In this document: positions 8,543-15,680 of the stretch, piece by piece | How the letters are laid out: each line of letters starts with the position of its first letter | Position numbering within the stretch: position 1 is the stretch's first letter | Notes under the pieces: model-generated | Told to the model about the DNA's origin: nothing | What the model saw: the letters and a program-made list of their open reading frames with translations, nothing else | The model's database searches: none | Program-made: the position numbers and the translations under genes | DNA from: DATAUD01 sp035511075 | GTDB lineage: Bacteria; Verrucomicrobiota; Verrucomicrobiia; Limisphaerales; Palsa-1400 | Length of the DNA stretch: 64,000 nucleotides | Direction of reading: 5' to 3' | Assembly: GCA_035511075.1 (NCBI GenBank) | Contig: DATKFW010000015.1 | Coordinates: forward strand, 127,602 to 191,601

Positions 8543-10594
8543 GTGCCTGACAAGAACAACAACGACGCCGGCCTGCTGCGCCGGTCCTGGCAGGGACTGC
8601 GCGCAAAGGCCAAAGGCATCCTGTGGGGCGCCGCTCTTTCCGCCGGGGCTGGAATCATATTATTGACAACGTCGCTCGGAGATGGCTTGGTGGCGGCGAG
8701 CTACGACTTGCCGTTTCAGGTCCGGGATGAGATGACCACGAAATACAGCGCGTTGCCGTCCGAAGTGGTCACTGTTTACCTGGATGACAACTCCCACAAA
8801 CACCTTAAGCAAAAATACCTCGAGCCCTGGAACCGCGCGTATTATACGAAGTTCCTCAAGCGAATGACGGCGGAAGGCGCCAGGGCAGTCGTATTTGACA
8901 TCGTTTTCACCGACGCCCTGGACCCGGCCGTGGACCAACAATTCGCCGACGCCATGAAGGAAAATGGCAGGGTCGTTCTGGCCGGCGACTGGGTCCGCGG
9001 GAAAACCTTCATACCGCCGCTGGATTTGTTCGATACCAGCGCGGCGGATGTTGGCGCTTCGGCCCTGCGGCCTGATCCTGGGGAATATGTCCGGAAATAC
9101 GCGCCAATCATAGTGGACGACAAGGGCCTTTCTTATCCAACTGAAGCGTGGTCAGCCGCATTGCTTGTTCAACCTTCTTTTAACGAAAGCAACAGCCTCA
9201 AAGAAATCGATTTCTGGCTCAACTATTACGCGCCGGAAGACGCAATGCCCTCCGTCAGTTTTTACAAGACGATTGCCGACAGCGATCCGGATGTCCCGCC
9301 CGGCTTCTTCAAGGACAAAGTCGTCTTTGTCGGCGCGAAACTTCAGACCCACCTCTCTATAGAGCGAAAGGACGAATACTCCAGCCCATTTTCCTACCGC
9401 GACGACAACAAATGGAGTTCCGGGGTGGGAATCCATGCCATCGCGTACCTCAATCTCATTCGCGGTGATTACTTGCGCCGGTTTCCAAATCTGCTCGAAC
9501 GGGCTGGGATCGTGGCGGTGGGAATCCTGTTCGGCGCAATGTTGGTGGCGTTCCGTCCGTTTCCGGCGACGTTTATCGCGATGCTCTCGATTCCTCCAAT
9601 CGCCTTGTGGAACTATGATCTTTTCCAGTGGCACTACACGTGGTTTCCCTGGCTCATTCCGGTCGTTGTGCAAATCCCGGTCGCCCTCATCTGGGGAGTC
9701 GCCTACAACTCTTTGCAGCTCTACGCCGAGAAGGTCCGCGTGGAGCAGTCGCTTTCACTTTATTTATCGCCCAAACTGGTGAAAAAATTCACCAAGGACC
9801 CCACGCTCCTCAAACCGGGGGCCGTCAAACATTTGCTGACCATTCTTTTTACCGACATCGCGGACTTCACCACCATCTCCGAAGGAATGGATCCCGATGA
9901 GTTGGCGCGTCTGATGAATGAGTATTTCCAGGCTGCCGTTCACGATTGCATCCACGCCACCGACGGCACCGTAGTCAAGTATATTGGCGACGCCATTTTC
10001 GCTTTTTGGAACGCACCGGAAACGCAGACTGACCATGCCTTCCTGGCCTGTCATGCCGCGCTGCGCTTTCGCGCGCTCAGGCCCCTGGTGGTCAACGGGC
10101 GCCTGCTGGTCACCCGACTCGGCTTGCATACAGGCGAGGCCAACGTCGGCAATTTCGGCAGCGTTGATCGCGTGGACTACACCGCCATCGGCGAAAACAT
10201 CAATCTTGCCTCGCGGATGGAGGGGCTCAACAAATACCTGGGCACACGCGTGCTGGTCACCGAGGACACGCAGCGCGAGGTCGGCTCGCGCCTGGTCACG
10301 CGTTACCTCGGTCTTTTTCGGCTCAAAGGATTTGAGAGGACCGTCGGCGTGTATGAATTGGTTGGGCGGCTCGAACAGGAGGCCGAATCGCGCGAGTTAC
10401 GGGAATGCTTTGCCGGCGCGCTGGAGAAGTTTATGAAGCGCGATTTCGCCGGCGCCGGGGAGGGATTTCGCCATGTCCTGAAGATCGCCCCGAGAGACGG
10501 CCCGTCACAGTTCTACCTGGAACAAATCGAAGAACTGCGCTCCGCCGACCTCCCCGCCGATTGGAAAGGGGAAATCATCCTCAAAGACAAATAA
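8543..10594 (+). CDS. CHASE2-domain class III adenylate/guanylate cyclase
   Basis: This is an inner-membrane protein with a first membrane helix near residues 25-45, a periplasmic CHASE2 sensor (about 50-320, including VVFDIVFTDALDP and DKVVFVGA), and about three further helices between 325 and 405. The cytoplasmic cyclase domain (about 425-600) has both metal-binding aspartates in FTDIADFT and YIGDAIFAFW, plus GLHTGEANVGNFG and the YTAIGENINLASRME block. It should make cAMP from ATP, but the substrate specificity is not certain. A short helical tail follows. The start is GTG at 8543; GGAGG at about 8521 is rather distant, so the start is provisional. FecR genes are often found beside CHASE2 cyclases, and the pairing here suggests envelope sensing coupled to a cyclic nucleotide. 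Confidence 0.93.
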   Translation: MPDKNNNDAGLLRRSWQGLRAKAKGILWGAALSAGAGIILLTTSLGDGLVAASYDLPFQVRDEMTTKYSALPSEVVTVYLDDNSHKHLKQKYLEPWNRAYYTKFLKRMTAEGARAVVFDIVFTDALDPAVDQQFADAMKENGRVVLAGDWVRGKTFIPPLDLFDTSAADVGASALRPDPGEYVRKYAPIIVDDKGLSYPTEAWSAALLVQPSFNESNSLKEIDFWLNYYAPEDAMPSVSFYKTIADSDPDVPPGFFKDKVVFVGAKLQTHLSIERKDEYSSPFSYRDDNKWSSGVGIHAIAYLNLIRGDYLRRFPNLLERAGIVAVGILFGAMLVAFRPFPATFIAMLSIPPIALWNYDLFQWHYTWFPWLIPVVVQIPVALIWGVAYNSLQLYAEKVRVEQSLSLYLSPKLVKKFTKDPTLLKPGAVKHLLTILFTDIADFTTISEGMDPDELARLMNEYFQAAVHDCIHATDGTVVKYIGDAIFAFWNAPETQTDHAFLACHAALRFRALRPLVVNGRLLVTRLGLHTGEANVGNFGSVDRVDYTAIGENINLASRMEGLNKYLGTRVLVTEDTQREVGSRLVTRYLGLFRLKGFERTVGVYELVGRLEQEAESRELRECFAGALEKFMKRDFAGAGEGFRHVLKIAPRDGPSQFYLEQIEELRSADLPADWKGEIILKDK

Positions 10595-10616
10595 CGAGCC
10601 GAACTATTCAGTTCCC

Positions 10617-11069
10617 CTATTGGCTCTGCAACCGATAGAATTGATACCCGCTGCTCGCCGGCACAGTTGCTGAGATGACGCCATTATTGGTCGATAGTGT
10701 CGCCGTGGAGACTGACCAACTTCCCGTATTGAGATTCGGGCTTTCCTCGAGCACAAAACCTGTAGATGGAGTGACCCACGAAATAGTCGCCTGATTGTTG
10801 GTAAGCGTGATGCTCAAGAGCGGCGAGCCGGGGGTTTGCACCGTGGCGATGATGCTCCAAAAGCCTCCCGTTAGAGAATAGGTTCCGCCGGTCATGTTGG
10901 CCGTTGCCGGCTGGCCAATGGTTCCGCTGATTGAGTAATTGCCGCCGCTGCTGGTCCCGCCGCCGCCGGCAATGGTGTGCCAACTAATGCTGTAATTGGT
11001 GCTTTGAGCGCGCACGGAGGGCGCAAGGAGCGCCATCCCCAAAAGAGCCATCGCCAGAAAGTTTCGCAT
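10617..11069 (-). CDS. Small secreted protein with SGG-YSL-GGFW motif
   Basis: The 150-residue product starts with a signal peptide (MRNFLAMALLGMALLAPSVRAQS). It then has a Gly/Ser-rich segment with GGGGTSSGGNYSISGTIGQP and GGTYSLTGGFW, followed by a small beta-sandwich-like tail (FVLEESPNLNTGSW through SGYQFYRLQ). This pattern is common in exported Verrucomicrobiota and Planctomycetota proteins of unknown role, and the tail resembles the C-terminal part of many such surface proteins. The gene stands alone on the minus strand, convergent with the cyclase, and has its own promoter and a pair of direct repeats upstream. The function is unknown. Confidence 0.8.
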   Translation of the reverse strand: MRNFLAMALLGMALLAPSVRAQSTNYSISWHTIAGGGGTSSGGNYSISGTIGQPATANMTGGTYSLTGGFWSIIATVQTPGSPLLSITLTNNQATISWVTPSTGFVLEESPNLNTGSWSVSTATLSTNNGVISATVPASSGYQFYRLQSQ

Positions 11070-11080
11070 AAAACAACGGG

Positions 11081-11116
11081 TTTTTGCCTGTATCGCAATA
11101 ATTTTTACCTGTATCG
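11081..11116 (-). promoter_or_regulatory. Two direct repeats in the leader of the small secreted protein
   Basis: The plus strand reads TTTTTGCCTGTATCG at 11081-11095 and TTTTTACCTGTATCG at 11102-11116, 14 of 15 bases identical. They start 21 bases apart, which is two helical turns, so one protein dimer or two adjacent molecules could bind the same DNA face. They lie at and just after the predicted transcription start, where a repressor would act. Confidence 0.5.
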
Positions 11117-11121
11117 GAAAA

Positions 11122-11150
11122 ATCGTAGCTTACGGCACCGCTTTTGACAA
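11122..11150 (-). promoter_or_regulatory. Predicted sigma-70-type promoter for the small secreted protein
   Basis: Read on the minus strand, TTGTCA (11150-11145) and TACGAT (11127-11122) are separated by exactly 17 bases. The -35 box matches TTGACA at five of six positions and the -10 box matches TATAAT at four. The only gene downstream on this strand is the secreted protein at 10617-11069. Confidence 0.5.
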
Positions 11151-11188
11151 GCCATTTCCGCCCGAACCCATTTCGACGGACATTCCAT

Positions 11189-11413
11189 TCAATAACGCCA
11201 TGCAACGCCGAAGTAAGGGTCCAGATCGAAGGCGGCGGGGCCGATGCCAAATCGGATGGCGGCGTATAATTGGAAGTTCGATGTGAAATCATATCCGGCG
11301 CCAAACCCGGTGTACCCCCACCACCCCTGGCCTGTTTGCGTGGTCGCAAAAGCATTGAGATTGCGAATATGCGGCTGAATTTGTCCTTGAGCGCCGGGCG
11401 GAGGCTGATTAGG
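11189..11413 (-). pseudogene. C-terminal remnant of an outer-membrane beta-barrel protein
   Basis: On the minus strand, 74 codons lie between an in-frame TAA (11414-11416) and the stop TGA (11189-11191). The translation has the alternating pattern of barrel strands: WWGYTGFGAGYDFTSNFQLY, then AAIRFGIGP, then DLDPYFGVAWRY and stop. The terminal Tyr, preceded by alternating aromatic residues, is the usual outer-membrane insertion signal. There is no in-frame ATG or obvious start, and no signal peptide. I read this as the decayed end of a larger barrel gene whose 5' part is lost. A very short functional barrel protein is unlikely. Confidence 0.6.
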
Positions 11414-11466
11414 TTAACGGGGTTGCAACCACAGATTGACTAACTCAATTTCTGTAGAGACCAACA

Positions 11467-13248
11467 TTGAAAGGCGGTTCGGTGCTCGGTTTACCTGGCA
11501 AAGTACAGTGGGTTGCCGTCGATTGTGTCACGGGCGAGGCTCGGGCGGTCGAGCGGCTCCCTTTTGAAATCGGGGCGGGCCAGGGGGCCGACCTGAGGTT
11601 AAACGGCCAGGGCGTCGCGGAGCGCCATTGCGCGATCAACCAGGTCAAGGGGCATGGTCTTTGCCTGATTAAACAGGAGGCGGGCCATCCCCTGATGGTG
11701 GATGGGGAGTCAATCGAGTTCTGTTCCCTTGTCCCGGAGACCGACTACGCGGTAAGGGTGGGGTCTCACTTTCTTGCGTTGCGCGGCAGCAGAAAAGTGG
11801 ACGCGTGGCTTCAGGCCTTGGACTGCACCCAGTGGACATTGCGCGACACGGCCACCAATCGTGTGGACGGGCCGATGGGATTGGAGGAATTGTGCAAATT
11901 CGCCAGGGAACAACAGCGCCACCCGCAATCCCTGGTCCAGCCGGTGGGACTGGGCAAGGGTTTCGTTCTCCAGGACGCTCTCGAAGTCGTAACGGCGCTT
12001 CAGGCGGCCTCGCCCGAGATGGTTCCTGGGGCATTGGAGGAAACGGCGGAAAGCGAGGCGCCGGAGCTGCTGACCTGCCCTGTTTGCTGGCTCAAGTTTG
12101 ACCTCGGAGACATCATGCATGTGGCGACGCACGATTCGTTGCGGGGCGACCCGGTGCTTGGGGAGGACGTTGCGCAGCGGTTCCTGGCCACGCGCTTCAA
12201 TGATCTTGGCCAGGCGCTCGACGCATTCGGCCTGCCTTGCACGGAAACGGCGTGTCCGCATTGCCGGCGGGTCCTGCCCCCGGGTTTCACGGAAATGCCG
12301 CAGCACATCATCTCGATCGTCGGGGACCAGAGCGCGGGCAAATCCTATTATTTAAGCGTTCTGCTCAAGATGCTACCCACCAGCCTTTACCAGAATTTTT
12401 CGGTGGTGTTCCAGGACGCCGACCCCGCGGGCAACGCGTTGATCAACGAAATGAAGCAAACTCTCTTCGGGGCGCAGACGCCGGAAGGGGCGCGTCTGGT
12501 CAAAACGCAGTTGGAAGGGAGCATGTACGTGCGATTGCCGCGGTTCGGGCGGACCGTCGCGCTGCCCAAACCGTTCGTTTTCTCCGCGGCTTCAACGCGC
12601 GAACGGGACAGGCGTTGCTCATTGATTTTTTACGACAATGCGGGCGAACATTTTCAGCCCGGCCGCGATTCCGCCGATTCGCCCGGCGCGCAGCACGTCG
12701 CGAGTTCGTCGGGGGTGCTGTTCCTGTTTGATCCGTTCAACAGCCCGGATTTTCGCCATTTGATCGCGGACGGTACGGACCCGCAATTGGAGAAGCCGGT
12801 GAGAGACCAGCAGGGGGTGATCCTGTCGGAAATGAAAGTGCGGATCGCCCGGTTGCTCAAGCTGGAATTAATGGAGCAGATCGACGTGCCGCTGGCGGTG
12901 CTGATCGGCAAGTGCGACGGCTGGATTCATTTGCTCGGGCTCGAGCCATTGCGCGAGACGGTGACGGAGGGCCATTTGGACATGGACGCGGTGACGGCCA
13001 ACTCCAATCGCGTGCGCGCGCTTGTGGAAAGGGTCTGCCCCTCCATCGTCGCCAACGCCGAGTCGATCAGCCGCCGGGTCCTATTCTTTCCGGTCAGTTC
13101 ATTCGGGCACGCGCCGGTGCGGCTGGGGGCCGGAGAGTACGTGCCGGACCCGCGGCGGCTCAAGCCCTTCGAGGTGGAGACGCCGGTGCTGTGGGTGCTT
13201 TCGCTGATCGAGCCACAATTGGTGCCAGCCCACCCCGTCTTGCGATGA
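11467..13248 (+). CDS. FHA-like, GYF-like and zinc-ribbon TRAFAC-type GTPase
   Basis: This is the first gene of a nine-gene operon. Residues 30-105 look like an FHA phosphopeptide-binding domain (GAGQGADLRLNGQGVAERHC). Residues 120-178 resemble a GYF_2 domain. CPVC (204-207) and CPHC (263-266) can form a split zinc ribbon. The nucleotide-binding domain has a P-loop GDQSAGKS (286-293), a DNAGE switch-like motif (390-394) and GKCD (481-484) in place of the usual NKxD. This fits the 'double-GTPase' family from GTPase-associated bacterial conflict systems, as I recall it; I could not search. No membrane helix is visible, so it is probably cytoplasmic. The TTG at 11467 has a weak Shine-Dalgarno site; a GTG at 11482 preceded by AAAGGCGG is an alternative start. 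Confidence 0.8.
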   Translation: MKGGSVLGLPGKVQWVAVDCVTGEARAVERLPFEIGAGQGADLRLNGQGVAERHCAINQVKGHGLCLIKQEAGHPLMVDGESIEFCSLVPETDYAVRVGSHFLALRGSRKVDAWLQALDCTQWTLRDTATNRVDGPMGLEELCKFAREQQRHPQSLVQPVGLGKGFVLQDALEVVTALQAASPEMVPGALEETAESEAPELLTCPVCWLKFDLGDIMHVATHDSLRGDPVLGEDVAQRFLATRFNDLGQALDAFGLPCTETACPHCRRVLPPGFTEMPQHIISIVGDQSAGKSYYLSVLLKMLPTSLYQNFSVVFQDADPAGNALINEMKQTLFGAQTPEGARLVKTQLEGSMYVRLPRFGRTVALPKPFVFSAASTRERDRRCSLIFYDNAGEHFQPGRDSADSPGAQHVASSSGVLFLFDPFNSPDFRHLIADGTDPQLEKPVRDQQGVILSEMKVRIARLLKLELMEQIDVPLAVLIGKCDGWIHLLGLEPLRETVTEGHLDMDAVTANSNRVRALVERVCPSIVANAESISRRVLFFPVSSFGHAPVRLGAGEYVPDPRRLKPFEVETPVLWVLSLIEPQLVPAHPVLR

Positions 13249-13258
13249 ATCGCGTCAC

Positions 13259-15661
13259 ATGCCCTGGCAACTCATCTACACCAGCGCGCCGCGGGGACTG
13301 CTTTCGGGTCAAACCGGATTCTGCACCGTGGCGCGCAGCGCGGACTTGAGGGAAGGGCTGGTCCAGCGGCTCGAACAAATCAGTTCGTACCATTATTTGC
13401 GTGTGTCTGGCGTTGGGACCGCAGGAGCCAACCCAACGATCAGCGCCTATCGCATCCTGGACGTTCGCGGGACCAAATACCAGGTGCTTACGCGCATCGA
13501 GCCGTGCGGATTGGATTTTACCGCGCGCACCAACCACCTGGCGCGGCATCTCATCTTCCAGCCGGGGGAGCTGGCGCAACTGCCTTCGCCGGCGGCGATC
13601 TTGCGGGGCTGGAACGGATGGTTGACACCCTGGCAGGGCGAGCCGCGCATTCTCGAGGACGCGCCTTTGGACGAGTTTCGCGGGATCCCGAGGCCAACCT
13701 TCCCGGCGCAGGCGTGGCTGGAAATGGCAGGGGACGCCGGACGGGCCGCCGGACTGCTTGACAGCGAATGTTTGCGCGGATGCTACCTGATTTGCCCGCC
13801 GGGCGGTGAACGGCGGCTCCTGGACATGTTCGCCGAGACGTTGCAGTTGCTCGATCACACCGGGCAGTACCCGTTGCGTCCGTGGCGGCATTCGTTTACG
13901 ACGTTCATGCAGGCGGAAGACAACCCGTTGGATTTCCAATGGCGCGGATGCCAGGCGGGCACGCCGGCCTACGAGCAGGCGGTGCAGCATTCCGCGCCGA
14001 TGCTGGCGCCGCGCGCAGTGCGGGCGCCAAACAATTCGCTGGCGAAAATAGCCCGCGAAAGCCCGAGACCGCCGGTTGCGCCGGGCAGCGCCGCGCCGCG
14101 GGCCGCCGCAGCAACATTGGCGCGTCGCGAGACTTCGGCGACTGTTAAAACGGCCCCGATGACATTCGAATCAATTCGTGTCCAAAGCCCGCCGGGAGCG
14201 AAGGCAAGGGCGCGGCTTCTGAGCATGAACCTGTGGATCGATTCTTCCACGCTGTCGCGCCTGGGGATATTTGCCGCGGTCATATTGATTCTCATTGTGG
14301 CAAGAATCTGGCTTAACCAGCGCCGGTTTGCCGTTGAAAGCCGCCAGCCCGAAGTCGTTGAAGCCCCGCGCCAGCCATCAAGAGTTGCGCCTCTGCAACC
14401 GGTCGAGGCGCAGGCGGCTACGGCGGCGCCGCTGGATATGGGGCAGTTGGATCAAATCTGGGCCGACGGCCCCACTTACTTGGTACTGACTTCCAACATG
14501 AACAGTTTCCCGCTGTCCATCCAAAACAACAGTCCCTTTCAGAACATGATTCGGCGGTATGACTCGCTAAGTCCACCGCAGGGTGAGGTTCAACTGATGG
14601 TCGGCGTCGATGAGTGGAATTTATCGTCCGAAAAGGCGCTCGTAGTCCGCGCCGTGCCGGGCAAGGAGCTTGTCGCCGAAACCAATGGGGATGCGCAGTG
14701 CGTGTTTGATTATTCGGCGTGGCTGCCGCAACATAATGTTGTGCAAACGAACGAGCCTATCATCGTTCGAACCACCTTTGACAAGGGGCCGGCGGCGATT
14801 TCAGCGCGATTCACCTTTTCGTCCACCAACGACGGCGATCCGTTTCGCCTCCTGATGATCAATCCCAACGATCCGCCGGCGCCATTGATCATGGCGCGGA
14901 GCTTTCTGTTTTCGGGCGCGCCCAACTCCGCGCTGGGGCAGCGTTTGAGCCAGATTCATCTCCTGGGCGGGGCCAGATGGCAGCAGAGGCCATTTGTCAA
15001 CACAAAGGACGGGAAGACTGCCCGGTATCTCTATGACGGCTGGCCGCCGGAGCAGGCGCCGCCGGCGGAGGCGGGGCTGGATTTTGCCGAAGCAAGAAAA
15101 CGCTTGGCTTTACAGCGTAGCCCGCTGGGAATGCGCGCGCTTTCCCTGGAACAAAAACTCGCGAACTGGCCCAAGACAGGCTTTGACCTGCCTTTGGGGG
15201 AGGCGCTGGAATCGACCAATAAACACCTGACCAGTTTTGCCGATTTCGCCGGAGCCGATTTTTCGGCAACGCGCTTCATCGAGTACCTGGGGCGGCTTAG
15301 AACCGACCGGGCGAAGGCGATGGACCTGCTGCCCGGCTGGCCAAAGCTGCGGGATGACGCCGATCCGGAGGACCTCGTGGAGAAATTTGAGCGCCTGTAT
15401 ACCGTGCTGACGGACAAGAATCCCGCCAGCGCGCGCGATCTGACCATTGACAATACGAATTATTTTTATGCGACGTGGCGGAACCTCAGGAACATGGACG
15501 CCATGCGCCAGGAAGCCAGGCGCGCGGCCGGGGAATTGCAAGAGTTGCAGGACCGGCTCGACTCAATCCCGAACGGATTGGATGGGACAGCCTACGTAGG
15601 ATTGTTTATTGTGGGGCGGGAGGAAGTCCGTCCCCGAGTGGAGATGATACGCTTCCAATGA
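13259..15661 (+). CDS. GAP1-like GTPase-associated membrane protein
   Basis: The N-terminus (QLIYTSAPRGLLSGQTGFCT, then VARS, LVQRLEQIS and YHYL) matches what I remember of the GAP1 N-terminal domain. GAP1 means GTPase-associated protein 1, a partner of double-GTPases in predicted conflict systems. That domain covers about residues 1-250. An Ala/Pro/Arg-rich linker follows, then one membrane helix at about 334-352 (LGIFAAVILILIVARIWL). The C-terminal 450 residues would be periplasmic if the N-domain is cytoplasmic; they contain beta-rich and helical stretches with no recognised motif. The gene starts 10 bases after the GTPase gene ends. It probably links the GTPase to the membrane complex encoded downstream. 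Confidence 0.75.
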   Translation: MPWQLIYTSAPRGLLSGQTGFCTVARSADLREGLVQRLEQISSYHYLRVSGVGTAGANPTISAYRILDVRGTKYQVLTRIEPCGLDFTARTNHLARHLIFQPGELAQLPSPAAILRGWNGWLTPWQGEPRILEDAPLDEFRGIPRPTFPAQAWLEMAGDAGRAAGLLDSECLRGCYLICPPGGERRLLDMFAETLQLLDHTGQYPLRPWRHSFTTFMQAEDNPLDFQWRGCQAGTPAYEQAVQHSAPMLAPRAVRAPNNSLAKIARESPRPPVAPGSAAPRAAAATLARRETSATVKTAPMTFESIRVQSPPGAKARARLLSMNLWIDSSTLSRLGIFAAVILILIVARIWLNQRRFAVESRQPEVVEAPRQPSRVAPLQPVEAQAATAAPLDMGQLDQIWADGPTYLVLTSNMNSFPLSIQNNSPFQNMIRRYDSLSPPQGEVQLMVGVDEWNLSSEKALVVRAVPGKELVAETNGDAQCVFDYSAWLPQHNVVQTNEPIIVRTTFDKGPAAISARFTFSSTNDGDPFRLLMINPNDPPAPLIMARSFLFSGAPNSALGQRLSQIHLLGGARWQQRPFVNTKDGKTARYLYDGWPPEQAPPAEAGLDFAEARKRLALQRSPLGMRALSLEQKLANWPKTGFDLPLGEALESTNKHLTSFADFAGADFSATRFIEYLGRLRTDRAKAMDLLPGWPKLRDDADPEDLVEKFERLYTVLTDKNPASARDLTIDNTNYFYATWRNLRNMDAMRQEARRAAGELQELQDRLDSIPNGLDGTAYVGLFIVGREEVRPRVEMIRFQ

Positions 15662-15680
15662 GCGGAAAAATGAGCGGCGC

